Of a stretch of DNA of 64,000 bases, positions 44,635 to 56,377 are shown piece after piece. The position numbers and the translations under genes are program-made. The stretch lies in assembly GCA_030015575.1 (NCBI GenBank), contig CM057342.1, positions 619,719,348-619,783,347 of the forward strand, in the 5' to 3' direction. The notes under the pieces are model-generated. The model had not been told where the DNA came from and did not search any database. It worked only from the letters and a program-made list of their open reading frames with translations. The DNA is from Agapanthus africanus (taxonomy: Eukaryota; Streptophyta; Magnoliopsida; Asparagales; Amaryllidaceae). Position 1 is the stretch's first letter. Each line of letters starts with the position of its first letter.

Positions 44635-44802
44635 GAATCTGATAAAATCTGCTACAATGGTCGCATCTATTCAAACCTCTAATATATGGTGCCATAAATT
44701 ACCTTGGTATCTTCGGAGAGGTGGACGGATAAATCCAAATAGCAATTGCCCCCAAATTCAGGCAAGATGATCTATCCCGGTTTGTCTCTGTTTTCACCAG
44801 TA

Positions 44803-46014
44803 AACAAACTTCTTCATCCAAACCGCTTCTTTTGCGGCATCTTTGGGCGCAATGTATTCAGCCTCCATCATCGAGTCTGCGACGGTGTCCTGTTTGGAGC
44901 TCTTCCAACAGACCGCCCCTCCGTTGAAGGTAAACACAAAACCCGAGATAGACTTTCTGTCATCCTTTTCACTCTGAAAGCTCAAGTCCGTAAAAGACTC
45001 TAACTGGAGGTCCCCATTACCGTACACCAAGAACGGTTCTTTAGTCCTTCTCAGGTACTTAAGAATGTTCTTCACTGCTGTCCAGTGGTTCTCTCATGGG
45101 TTTGACTGATACCAGCTCACCACGCTAAGCGTGTAAGCTATATCTGGTCTGGTACATAACATCGCATACATTACAGATCCTACCGCTGAAGCCTAAGATA
45201 TAATGCTCATGCGAGCTCTCTCCTCATCAGTCTTGAGAGACATCTCTTTGCAGAGGATGATTCCGTGCAATGCGGGTATATTACTGCAGTTGGAATCATC
45301 CATACTAAATCTATTTAGTATGGCCTCTATGTATCTGGACTATGAAAGTCCCAACAATCTCTTGGATCTATCTCTGTAGATTTTTATCCCCAGAATGTAG
45401 GAGGTATCACCCAGGTCTTTCATGGAGAACCTTTGTGACAAGAACGGCTTGACCGATTGTAGCATAGGAATATCATTTCCTATCAAGAGAATGTCATCGA
45501 CGTACAAGAATAGGAATACGACAGTTCTCCCTACAATTTTCTTATAGTTATAAGGCTCATCCTCATTTTTGATGAAGTCAAATTCCTTGACCGTTTCATC
45601 GAAATAGATATTCCAGCCCCACGATACCTGCTTTAATCTATAAATGGATTTAAGCAACTTGCACACCTTCCCGCTGCTCCCACTGTCTACAAATCTCTCC
45701 AACTGATTCATATAAACACACTCTTCTAAACATCTATTTAGAAAAGCAGTTTTTACGTCCATCTGGCAGATTTCATAGTCATGGATGGCAGCAATGGAAA
45801 CTAGGATCCGAATGGATTTCAGCATAGCCACTGGAGAAAATGTTTTTTCATAGTCCACACCGGGTCTTTGACGAAAACAATTGCAACAAGTTTAGCCTCA
45901 TAGGTTTCCATCTATCAATCTACACCAATCTTCTTTTTAAAGATCTATTTTCATCCAACGGGTATTACCCCAGGAGGAGCAATATCCAAGGTCCAAACTT
46001 TATTGGTGTACATG
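44803..46014 (-). pseudogene. Copia-3: RT and RNase H fragment
   Basis: On the minus strand the fragment starts inside RT (NKVWTLDIAP at about 46010) and continues through FSPVAMLKSIRI, QMDVKTAFLN, SIYRLKQ, YVDD (45493-45504) and MKDLGDTSYILGIKIY in one 172-codon frame (45340-45858). RNase H then follows (44806-45075) with FTDLSFQSEKDDRKSISGFVF and MMEAEYIA. It ends abruptly near 44803 without PPT or LTR. Upstream coding sequence continues at 56220 on the far side of NA-2. It is an Angela-like copia remnant. Confidence 0.85.
46010..46014. other. Target site duplication ACATG, left copy
   Basis: ACATG lies next to the left end of NA-2 and is repeated at 56220-56224. Its removal restores the copia-3 reading frame across MYTNKVW. 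Confidence 0.9.
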
Positions 46015-48255
46015 TGTAAGTGCAAGGCGGCGCCCCGGCCGTCAATCCGATGGCCAAATGCGGAAGCGGTGATAAACTTTAATTTTGCAAACTAGCAAAC
46101 CGGCACCACCGCGCACTAAACACCCGGATCGAACCATTAACTAGTCCTAGCTAACTACAAGATAGGGAATAGAGATATACCGACTGATCCAAGTCCTCCG
46201 GTCTTCTCGTTGTCGTCCCGATCTCCTGCGGAAACTCCGGTCGTCGCCTCCTTGCCGGAAGGGCACCACATCGTCTGCATCTTTTACGGGCTCCCACCTC
46301 AATACCGAGGCAACTCGGGCACGAAGCTGGCTAGTCGACGTGCCCAAGATTTGCTGTAGAATATGTAGTGCTCAAGTCTCACTTTGGGGTAGTGGATGTT
46401 GCCTTTGTGGTGGAGGAAATGAGATGGACTTTTGAAGATGGAGTTGTAGGGATTTTTCAAAGCCAAAGATACCAAAATCCCCACCCAAATAAAATTGGAC
46501 AGCCCCCATCCAAGCATGGCCGGCCACAAGAGATGAGGAAGAAGAGAGAATGAGAGTGGAGTGTATGTATCATGGAGCCTCACCAATAATGCAAGAGATA
46601 AAAGGTCATGATAAAAAGGCAATGATCAACAACAAAGATCCTCACTCAACTAACACTCATCACAAAACAAAGTCCAACCATCATGAACCATCATGAAATC
46701 AAGAAGTCAAGCAAGGTCAAAGGAGGGTGCACCATCATGATAAAACAATATGCAATCACCACCCTCCACAAATGCTTATTTGCACAAATGCAAATAAGCC
46801 CTCCTCCACCAATCTTCGGCCAATGAAGGATACAAATGAAAATGGCCGAAACGGAAAGCAAACTGGCAACTCCAGAAAACTGGTCCTGTAATAAATTACA
46901 GGAAAAACCCCGCTACTGTGCATACACACCCGCATTTGTATTCCGACCGAAATACAAATGCAATGAGACAAAATCTACACTGTACTATACTAGGATCCGG
47001 CTTAAACCAAAGCCGGCTAGTATTATCCGTCCGATCCTGATCCGTGCAATACCGCACGTATCTGATCGAACCCTGCCATATATCCATACGGCCTCTAGTA
47101 CAAACTGTCCGATCCTGATCCGTGCAATACCTCACGTATCTGATCGGACCTTGCCATATCTCCATACGGCCTCTACAGCTTTTCGCCCGAAAGCTTGAGT
47201 AACTGAATGTGGGGAACTCTAAAGACTCATCAACACCTCGGTTGTGGATTTAACCACTAGCACGTTAGAGGTATAAGCCAATACATAACGGGCTACCAGG
47301 TATTGACCAAAAGGGACGTCTGTGAGCGAACTTAGCCTGACACCCTACTGAGCCTGTCAGTGACAATATCCGTACAGTCCGTTCCGTTCGTCTATGAGAA
47401 TCGCATGGCGGGCCTAGGGGGTTGGTAAAAGTCAGACCCCCAAAAGCGGTACAAGTCGTGTCGGAGTGTAGCCCAGAACACCTTGAGATACTACTGGAAT
47501 ACCTACCAGTAAATCTCCTTGCCTCGGCCGAGGGCTTCGTGTAATGGCTCTCCTAGACACAGCGCGACCTCACCCCCAATACCGGGAGAGACGAACCCCT
47601 GAAGATACGCTCACTGCCTCCATGTGGCTCGGGACTGTACCCAACTAAAACCTGTTTGCACGACTCCTTTGAGCCGTGGTAGGGTAGTAATCAAAGTACA
47701 GTGGGAACTCACACGAGACAAATGACGATCCCCAGGTCGATGAACTAACCTGTACACATGTCACCAGGGAACTGCCATCTGACGTCTGGTATATGACGAA
47801 CTAGCATGTTCCCGGCGAGTCCTGTCCGGTGTACTCATAACCCAATGAGCACCTGTATACATCTTAGGTGATCCAACTGACACCAATGGCTTGTGAGACC
47901 GGCCACCGCCCCTCGTCGGGGTCTCGACTGTATACACTAGTCTACTCTGGAGTATCGATGCCCTGTCTCGAAACTCCCACGACTAGGGACCTTTTAAGGA
48001 TGTGCTTATAGACCCCCAGCTCCCACTTATATGATCGCCCTCATACTGCTGGTGGTCAAGAAAGAATCCTAGGGGCTCTACCAACGTGTAATAGCGACCT
48101 GTCAGGTCACCTAAGCAGTACACGATGATAAAGATAAACCAGATAGCATACTATCATCTCGAGTAAGACTGTCCTACCGGGATAGGTCCTCCCTCAATCA
48201 TTGCAATCATGTGCCTGTGATCCAATAATTGACTCTGAGGGCACTATCTCCAACA
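46015..48255 (-). repeat. 3' LTR of NA-2
   Basis: On the minus strand it runs from TGTTGGAGATAGTGCCC to GCACTTACA. ORFs in it (46299-46622, 46836-47198, 46896-47165) recur in the other LTR copy because the LTRs are nearly identical; they are not supported as genes. Confidence 0.92.
47031..47186 (-). repeat. 78-bp direct duplication inside the NA-2 LTR
   Basis: Two copies start at 47031 and 47109 with CCGATCCTGATCCGTGCAAT and end CATACGGCCTCTA. Each has a CGTGC/GCACG stem, broken in the second copy here but intact in the LTR at 54996-55150. Confidence 0.85.
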
Positions 48256-48270
48256 ATCTCCCACTTGCAC
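48256..48270 (-). other. Polypurine tract of NA-2
   Basis: The minus strand reads GTGCAAGTGGGAGAT just before the LTR, the usual form for Angela-like elements. Confidence 0.88.
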
Positions 48271-50700
48271 TCAAGGCTAATTATTGCGATGTCGCATACT
48301 CACAGCCCGTGTGATACCGAACACCCAACTCCTCTACCAGTCAGTCTCACAAAGCTAGTTTGCGAAACTATTGCGTTCGAGGAATAGCCTCAGTGAGTGG
48401 ATCCGCCTTGATGTTCCTTTCTATGTCTCTCTATATCTCAAGTTCGCGGAGAAAGCCATCTCCAGAAATGAGCAATATCTATCTTAGAATATGTCTGGAT
48501 GTCTGATGGGACTTAGCTCATAAATGAACTCCAAATCCAAACTTCTTAGACTGTATCGTCAACTGAACTTAATCAGTATCCTGCGCCATGCCTCCCTCAG
48601 TATTGCCTTGGACCACCTGTCCAAAATACTGCCCCTCGTCAGAAGGAAAATTATAACTCTGACAACCTCCTTGTTGTCCAGGTCACCTTGGAAGCCTGGA
48701 ATGATAACTGTCTCCCGAATGAGGCTGTCGCTATCATATCCCTAGAACATCCACTTATGTTCTAAAACTGCTTCCGACTGTTTCTCCAGGATTGGATCAA
48801 TATCAACTTATTGCATCTAGTGCAAGAACAACATCTGGTGTGGTACTTGACATCTCATGATTGACTCAATTGCCTAAGCAAGTGAACTGCCAATCATGCA
48901 CACCCCTCTCCTCTTTAGTCTGTAAGACAGCTTTAGAGAGGGTGACTCCATCACTTGCAGGTACACTACCGTGCCAGGAGTCGTCCATTCTAAATACTCT
49001 TAGAATGCTGTCAAAGTACCCTGATTGGGAAACCACCCAAATCTAGATCTAAAACCATAGATCTAGTAACTAGAATGTCTGATATAATATCCAAGTCCTT
49101 TATGGAGAAACCACTGTGTGACGACCAAAGTATAACCGATTGTAGTATAGGAATATCACTTCCTACTCTGTGTATGTCATGCAAATACCATGACATCACA
49201 CCCTACTACCTTCTTAACAGATCCATCCCCTATTCTGATGAAGTCAAACCTATGACTGTCACATCAGAAATGGATGATCTATCTCCGCTATATCTGTTTT
49301 AGTCTATAAATAGACATAAGCCACCTGTCCACCAATGCTTCCGCTGCTCCCACTGACTACGACAACCCTCTGGCAGAGTCATATACACGTACACTTCTAA
49401 AGCTAGTTTAGAACGACGCTATACTCATCCTCCCGCCGGGTCTCGCAACCTGGAACAACAGCAATGGCAAGTGTGGGTAAACAAGAACTTCCATGTCACC
49501 GTCCTTGAGGCTACCGGAGTACCTCTCGGGTGCCTGAAGTTACCCACCTGTCTGCGGAGTGGCTAATGGAATGTCAAACCAGATTGAATCTTTAGGTTCT
49601 TATAAAATCTTCAGTAATCTTTTGTGGTTCTGGAATGACTTCCAGTTCTACCATACTCCCACTACTGTTTTCTGAAAAAATCCATTTTTAATAAAACTGT
49701 GGCGAGTCTAGAACAATATCGCTATTGTTCATCCAGATGGTAGAAAGTCAACCCTCGTCATAGCCTGGGTCAACCCACAAACAGCCATTACAGAAACGTG
49801 CCTTGAGTTGTCCAGTGTCTGGTTTTAATCATAAACCGGACAACTCCCCGTACCTTAACATCGTTAAGATATGAACTGTTCTATATCCAATATAGAACCA
49901 GAGGCACAAATTTAATTGAACCAGATTCAAATCATGCAGCTGTCTCCAGTGCATGTCAACTAAAATGGAAGGAGGCCGATCAGCGTTACTCAACTTAGGA
50001 ATGCTTCCAATTATGAGTAACCTGAAAGAGAAGCAAGTTCTCTTAATCATTACTATCAACTGAATACCATATACAAGTATCTACATCTTCGATCACTTTG
50101 AAGAATCCCGATACTTGCTACACCTGGTTCTCTACTCTATTCAAATACCTATAACTTCTCAAAATTCGGACCCTGCGTTTCCACGAAACACCTGTCTAAA
50201 AACTAGAGAAGTCATAAGTAAACCGAATATAGTACGAGGACCAACCCCTCTGTCCTGATGGACACTGGACAACATACAATACTCTGTATAAGTCCCTTAA
50301 GTCTGATAACTCATTCACTGTGTGTCGTAGGTTGAAAACTGTACTTATGGTTAAGAAGAATTACACCGCTGTTTAATGCTCCTTACCTAACCATCAACTG
50401 ATATAGGTAAATGTCATAGACATAATTTCAAAAAGGTATATCTCACTCTATGAAAATAGACGTACAGATATATCAATTTGAAATTGGTGCACGACAGCGG
50501 ATATTCAAAACCAAATATTTGCCGACCGGCAAACAGTCCATGTGATTTCCTCAAATATCACCGATTATAACGAATCCTGATATAATGAGGATGATCACCC
50601 AATTCCCAATAACTTACTCCCACTCATCATCTGTAAAACCATACAGATGTGAGAATCGTACATGGTAAATACATACCCTGGAGTAAGGACTAATTGGGAA
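48271..50700 (-). pseudogene. Decayed protease, RT and RNase H of NA-2
   Basis: Order and landmarks match NA-1 (15990-18340). The protease active-site region lies at about 50651-50690: the Asp codon is TTT with an added base, as in NA-1. The RT active site near 49160-49175 reads TATTTGCATGAC, so the first Asp of YVDD is a His codon. RNase H similarity lies near 48400-48650. A 62-codon antisense ORF and other short frames are incidental. Confidence 0.75.
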
Positions 50701-50809
50701 ATCGGTTTTCCTTTAACAGTACACGGTGAGACTGAAACATTGAAATGTTTCGATGGGGTATCTGGGTATTCCTAGTAATGCCTCTTCCAGATTCACGACT
50801 GTAATCGTA

Positions 50810-51640
50810 TAGTTCTTTGCCACCTCTCCAAATCCCTTCATATGTCTTTAGTCATTACCTTCTGCACACCCCTTTAGGCCAAAAGGTTTTCTTCCTTCCC
50901 TACCGTTCGGCACCAGCCTATGGTTTGGAAGAAGACTATCCAATAAGCATAATGGGTGTACTGTCCCTATCCTAAGAACACTCGTAATGCGAGAAAAGGT
51001 GAAGATAAAGGACAACCGAATAAACCTTATTCCTATTTCTCCTGAACCAGAATCCATCCCCGAACTGGAACATGTTCCTTTCGAGTTCGTATATAACCAT
51101 ACGATGGAGTATCCAATAAACTGTGGATCTTCGTAGTGATACGGAGTGTCCTGGAGAAATACAAAGGTGAAGTGGGAGTGGTAATGAAATACTTGATTTG
51201 GTCGTGAATAGCAGTCGCAATTTACTTTGCCCTCTTACTAATCTCTTTCTTTGTCTTTACATAATACCTTCTGTACACCATCGTTAGGCTAATTGGTTTT
51301 CTTCATTCCCTACCAGTCGGCACTTGCCTATGGTTTGGAAGAAGACTATCCAATTTGCGTAATAGGTGTACTGTCTCCTAAACCAAGGAGTACTCGCAAC
51401 TTGAGAGAAGGTAAAAGGAAAAGACAACTGAATAGTCCTATCCGTTTTCTCCAGAACCGGAAACCATCCGCGAATTCCTTCGAGTTCGTATATAACCATA
51501 CGATGGTTTTGTCCAATGGAAATGGACGTTCGTAGTAATACGGGGTGTCCTGGAGAAAAGGGTAAAAGTAGGAGTGGCAATGAGGTTTGCAACTCTGACA
51601 ATCCAAAAGCCAGTGTTTAGAAGGTTCGGTCAACTTGGTC
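50810..51640 (-). repeat. Duplicated 0.4-kb module in place of gag (NA-2)
   Basis: Two diverged copies of about 400 bp share GTGTCCTGGAGAAA (51141 and 51545 region) and GGTTTTCTTC-type ends on the + strand. They correspond to 15082-15880 in NA-1, in the same position between leader and protease. Confidence 0.75.
51284..51601 (-). CDS. Hypothetical 105-aa ORF in the NA-2 module
   Basis: The ORF ends YTYYANWIVFFQT and then EENQLA, like the 105-aa ORF at 15492-15809. Here it lies in the first module copy. It has no recognised domain, and translation is not supported by context. Confidence 0.2.
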   Translation of the reverse strand: MSELQTSLPLLLLPFSPGHPVLLRTSISIGQNHRMVIYELEGIRGWFPVLEKTDRTIQLSFPFTFSQVASTPWFRRQYTYYANWIVFFQTIGKCRLVGNEENQLA

Positions 51641-52317
51641 ACTGAGTCATAGTCTTAGGGTCGGGTCAATGGTCGCTACCAAAGAGAGAGAGAAAAGAAA
51701 CACTCAGCGTGCACTCTAACCTAGATCAGAATGGTTACCAATTTATCTAATCTGGAAACCTCCCACTGTACCATCAAATTCTCCTCCAAACCTAAAAGAA
51801 GAATTAGTCGGGATCACCCGAGGAGTAAACCAACTCATCAGTGGGAATCGGGATCCAACTATTACCGCATGATAACGTGACGGAATCCGCTCACGTCATC
51901 ACACTCCAGAAGGTATGCGCATATCTGGCAAGTTTCAGTTCTTTTGAAACTCCCGATGTGATTTTTACCCCATGCTCTTATGACCTTGGCGTGAGGTCAA
52001 AATATCATAAGTCACATGTCAAGTTCTACCCATCATTATCCAGGTTAATTTGAATCCACCCGTACATACCCTTGACGTAGGCCAAAATAGTAGTACGACT
52101 GTCCCAAACCAACGCATCTATCTATGCAACAGATAAATACCCGGCAGCTACCAAACACTATGCCTTGGCGTGAGGTCAAAATACATAGCTTGAATACTAC
52201 CGAATATTTAACTGAAATGATGGAGGGCTACGAATGGTTTCTGGCGAAAAACTTTAACGTAATGAACTTGATATCGTTGAAGGAACTGATAGCTTTATAA
52301 AAATATAGTGACGAAAA

Positions 52318-52560
52318 CCTTTGCTAAAGAGGTCACTCCCGGTGAAGGGATCTCGGCTCTTTCCCCGTAGAATGAGCTGCAGGATATTCCAACTGAATAC
52401 CACGATGCAAAGCAAAAGTAATCGGCTATAGTGAAGTTATTGCCCCGACGCAAACTTTTGTCCAAGGGGTCACTCCCGGTGAAGGGATTTCGGCCCTTGC
52501 CTCGTCGACTGAGGAGCAGGATATTCCAACTGAATACCACGATGCAAAACAAAAGTGAAC
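52318..52560 (-). repeat. Two-copy leader block of NA-2
   Basis: Two copies (about 52318-52436 and 52437-52560) share, on the + strand, GGTCACTCCCGGTGAAGGGAT and CAGGATATTCCAACTGAATA, each split here at about 20 bases. They correspond to 14095-14345. Confidence 0.8.
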
Positions 52561-52739
52561 GTCCTTGCAATAACAGCTTTTTTTGAAAAGTGTTCCAACA
52601 ACATCAGATTAGTTTTGTTTTTAACTTGCATTGATCCGAATCAACGCAGTCCCATCAATTGATCACACCACAAAGAACGAAAATAATATGACGTACGTAT
52701 ATGCCATCCGCATTCGCCACTGGGTCCCGTCATTACCCG

Positions 52740-52790
52740 TTAGGTTAGCTAACTAACGACAGAGCGGGGACTGGACTAGCGCGGATGAAA
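52740..52790 (-). other. Conserved leader island (NA-2 copy)
   Basis: The + strand reads ACAGAGCGGGGACTGGACTA, then GCGCGG; the reverse complement matches 13852-13905. Confidence 0.6.
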
Positions 52791-53960
52791 AACATATACA
52801 ACATCTACTAATATATATACCAATATATTATATTCGCTCAAGGCGTGAATAAAATGCAACATCACAGAAATGTACAGCATCACAGAAACAATACAAATAT
52901 CTGGGATCCCCGGGTTTCACAGAGCCGCTGAAACCCGACGTTCCCCTGGTCGTGTGGATAGCCTGCGCAATGAAATTCTAGACCCCTACGGGCGCGGCAA
53001 GTTACCCGCCAAAACCTGAAGCGAGGCAGCCCCCTTCAGCGACGTGAATGGACCACCCGGCACTTCAGGGAATCCGGCAACTTGGGCACCCCTCCTGGGT
53101 CAACCTGTACCCCCTACGAGTGCGGCGAATAGCCCGCCAATTCTAGAGTGAAGCCCCCTCCGTCTCAATGCCATGAGATGCGGGCTTGTTGCCCTCTAGA
53201 ACCCGGCTATCCGTGCACCCCTCCGCGGGGCAATCCTAGTACAGAAAGTAAAATATACATACAACGGGTACATCGACCGCAACCTGGCCGTGCCCCAAAA
53301 TAATAATACAAACAGGCAGTGACGGCAGTCCACATGTCGGACGCTCGCCCCGCAATATCAAATGTACATAATACAACAAAAACTGTACTAGCATTGCATC
53401 CAGGCTATCCCCACGACCGATCCTCAACATCACAGCAATACAAAGAACATCAACGTGAAAGTCACGTTCGCAAATCCGTCTAACCGGGCTATAGCAGTTA
53501 GACAGGATTTACTGATCAAGTGACATTCACAGTCGCAGATATAATGTAAATACTGTGAAATAATGTGTTTTAAATATCCGATCGATCAAATTTTAACAAG
53601 TGGGCCCCAAGTACTACTGTAGCACATCAAGAAATTCTGGGCCCAAAATTAATATTCCAAAACCCCTATTTTCATCCTAGAAAGAAACTGTAGAAATTTG
53701 ATGCAGCAATCACAACATAGTGCGGCGGAACCGCGGCCTAATGGGGGGTTTGGCCGCGGTTCCGCGCTCCCGTAGTGGAGTTAGTGTATCGAATTTCTAC
53801 AGAACTCTTATAATTTCCAGTACATCACTTTTCTACAACCTGAAAAAATTTTCGAGCCAGAAAAAATTCAACAGAAAACTGATGTGAACAAAAACGCGGA
53901 TTTTGGAATTTTGGTCGATCGGAAATGTAAACACATTAAACAAAGCTAGACTAAGTTAAT

Positions 53961-53979
53961 GGCGTGGCTCTGATACCAC
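53961..53979 (-). other. Primer binding site of NA-2
   Basis: The minus strand reads GTGGTATCAGAGCCACGCC right after the LTR end. It is the initiator-Met tRNA type. Confidence 0.9.
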
Positions 53980-56219
53980 TGTAAGTGCACGGCGGCGCCC
54001 CGGCCGTCAATCCGACGGCCAAATGCGGAAGCGGTGATAAACTTTAATTTTGCAAACTAGCAAACCGGCACCACCGCGCACTAAACACCCGGATCGAACC
54101 ATTAACTAGTCCTAGCTAACTACAAGATAGGGAATAGAGATATACCGACTGATCCAAGTCCTCCGGTGTTCTCGTCGTCGTCCCGATCTCCTGCGGAAAC
54201 TCCGATCGTCGCCTCCTTGCCGGAAGGGCACCACATCGTCTGCATCTTTTACGGGCTCCTACCTCAATACCGAGGCAACTCGGGCACGAAGCTGGCTAGT
54301 CGACGTGCCCAAGATTTGCTGTAGAATGTGTAGTGCTCAAGTCTCACTTTAGGGTAGTGGATGTTGCCTTTGTGGTGGAGGAAATGAGATGGACTTTTGA
54401 AGATGGAGTTGTAGGGATTTTTCAAAGCCAAAGATACCAAAATCCCCACCCAAATAAAATTGGACAGCCCCCATCCAAGCATGGCCGGCCACAAGAGGTG
54501 AGGTAGAAGAGAGAATGAGAGTGGAGTGTATGTATCATGGAGCCTCACCAATAATGCAAGAGATAAAAGGTCATGATAAAAAGGCAATGATCAACAACAA
54601 AGATCCTCACTCAACTAACACTCATCACAAAACAAAGTCCAACCATCATGAACCATCATGAAGTCAAGAAGTCAACCAAGGTCAAAGGATGGTGCACCAT
54701 CATGATAAAACAATATGCAATCACCACCCTCCACAAATGCTTATTTGCACAAATGCAAATAAGCCCTCCTCCACCAATCTTCGGCCAATGAAGGATACAA
54801 ATGAAAATGGCCGAAACGGAAAGCAAACTGGCAACTCCAGAAAACCGGTCCTGTAATAAATTACAGGAAAAACCCCGCTACTGTGCATACACACCCGCAT
54901 TTGTATTCCGACCGAAATACAAATGCAATGAGACAAAGTCTACACTGTACTATACTAGGATCCGGCTTAAACCAAAGCCGGCTAGTATTATCCGTCCGAT
55001 CCTGATCCGTGCAATACCGCACGTATCTGATCGAACCCTGCCATATATCCATACGGCCTCTAGTACAAACTGTCCGATCCTGATCCGTGCAATACCGCAC
55101 GTATCTGATCGGACCTTGCCATATCTCCATACGGCCTCTACTGCTTTTCGCCCGAAAGCTTGAGTAACTGAATGTGGGGGACTCTAAAGACTCATCAACA
55201 CCTCGGTTGTGGATTTAACCACTAGCACGTTAGAGGTATAAGCCAATACATAACGGGCTACCAGGTATTGACCAAAAGGGACGTCTGTGAGCGAACTCAG
55301 CCTGACACCCTACTGAGCCTGTCAGTGACAATATCCGTACAGTCCGGTCCGTTCGTCTATGAGAATCGCATGGCGGGCCTAGGGGGTTGGTAAAAGTCAG
55401 ACCCCCAAAAGCGGTACAAGTCGTGTCGGAGTGTAGCCCAGAACACCCTGAGATACTACTGGAATACCTACCAGTAAATCTCCTTGCCTCGGCCGAGGGC
55501 TTCGTGTAATGGCTCTCCCAGACACAGCGCGACCTCACCCCCAATACCGGGAGAGACGAACCCCTGAAGATACGCTCACTGCCTCCATGTGGCTCGGGAC
55601 TGTACCCAACTAAAACCTGTTTGCACGACTCCTTTGAGCCGTGGTAGGGTAGTAATCAAAGTACAGTGGGAACTCACACGAGACAAATGACGATCCCCAG
55701 GTCGATGAACTAACCTGTACACATGTCACCAGGGAACTGCCATCTGACGTCTGGTATATGACCAACTAGCATGTTCCCGGCGAGTCCTGTCCGGTGTACT
55801 CATAACCCAATGAGCACCTGTATACATCTTAGGTGATCCAACTGACACCAATGGCTTGTGAGACCGGCCACCGCCCCTCGTCGGGGTCTCGACTGTATAC
55901 ACTAGTCTACTCTGGAGTATCGATGCCCTGTCTCGAAACTCCCACGACTAGGGACCTTTTAAGGATGTGCTTATAGACCCCCAGCTCCCACTTATATGAT
56001 CGCCCTCATACTGCTGGTGGTCAAGCAAAATCCTAGGGGCTCTACCAACGTGTAATAGCGACCTGTCAGGTCACCTAAGCAGTACACGATGATAAAGATA
56101 AACCAGATAGCATACTATCATCTCGAGTAAGACTGTCCTAGCGGGATAGGTCCTCCCTCTATCATTGCAATCACGTGCCTGTGATCCAATAATTGATTCT
56201 GAGGGCACTATCTCCAACA
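53980..56219 (-). repeat. 5' LTR of NA-2
   Basis: The LTR is 2,240 bp, nearly identical to 46015-48255. A strong stem-loop CCGGCTT/AAGCCGG lies near 54961-54981, flanked by TACTAG and CTAGTA. Confidence 0.92.
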
Positions 56220-56366
56220 ACATGGACTCCACTTCGGATCGCATAGCATCCAGCAATTTATCAGAGTCCTTACAAGTAATGGTCTGCTTGAAACTAGTAG
56301 GATCATTTTCTTCGAAGATGCAATCCTCTCGATCCCTGTTCACACCCGAATACTTCATTTAATACC
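56220..56366 (-). pseudogene. Copia-3: segment before RT
   Basis: After the ACATG duplication the minus strand reads DREDCIFEENDPTSFKQ and LLDAMRSEVESM, which joins directly to YTNKVW at 46010. It is the same pol interrupted by NA-2. Integrase is not found upstream; the copia sequence stops near 56366. Confidence 0.8.
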
Positions 56367-56377
56367 GCTCATTCTTC

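Larger units (their letters stand above)
1556..44802 (+). mobile_element. Tat-group Ty3/gypsy element, broken by nested insertions
   Basis: The element survives in four pieces: 1556-6127, 8798-10628, 20413-25229 and 42565 to about 44802. Protease, RT, RNase H, a second archaeal-type RNase H and integrase follow each other in the order typical of Ty3/gypsy. The second RNase H before integrase is the hallmark of the Tat group (Retand, Ogre, Grande and relatives). The pieces at 10628/20413 and 25229/42565 join cleanly once the inserted copia elements and one copy of each target duplication are removed. gag and the 5' LTR are missing to the left. I could not find a paired 3' LTR, so the right end near 44802 is only where copia sequence starts. 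Frameshifts and stops make the pol non-functional. Confidence 0.8.
42565..44802 (+). other. Tat 3' noncoding region, second part
   Basis: This is the continuation of 25229 after removal of copia-2. CACGTG-type units occupy 42567-42835 and 43753-44060, and mini-hairpins 42874-43720. From 44060 to 44400 the text repeats AGTGCTTAGCACTTTT-type palindromes and GTTGATCTTAA motifs. From 44400 the TGTATACAATCCA motif of 21125 and 21850 returns. I cannot place an LTR boundary. Copia-3 starts near 44803. Confidence 0.6.
51650..53960 (-). other. Long noncoding leader of NA-2
   Basis: The leader is collinear with 12668-15058. It includes the two-copy block (52318-52560), the conserved island (52740-52790), GC-rich duplicated blocks (52980-53230) and a CT-rich tract near 51690 before the module. 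Confidence 0.75.
46015..56219 (-). mobile_element. NA-2: young non-autonomous Angela-like copia element
   Basis: The complete minus-strand insertion is 10,205 bp: 5' LTR 53980-56219, PBS 53961-53979, leader, duplicated module, decayed pol, PPT 48256-48270 and 3' LTR 46015-48255, with ACATG on both sides. The LTRs are 2,240 and 2,241 bp and differ at only about one base in a hundred by eye. The internal region has no long ORF and is collinear with NA-1 throughout, sharing its lesions. Confidence 0.92.

Noticed and set aside
46299..46622. 107-codon ORF repeated at 54264-54587
   Set aside because: It lies in the LTR, upstream of the leader, and has no counterpart in the related LTRs of NA-1.
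46836..47198. 120-codon ORF with a near-identical copy at 54801-55163
   Set aside because: The two copies are the two LTRs of NA-2. Conservation reflects the LTR pair, and the ORF spans a tandem duplication.
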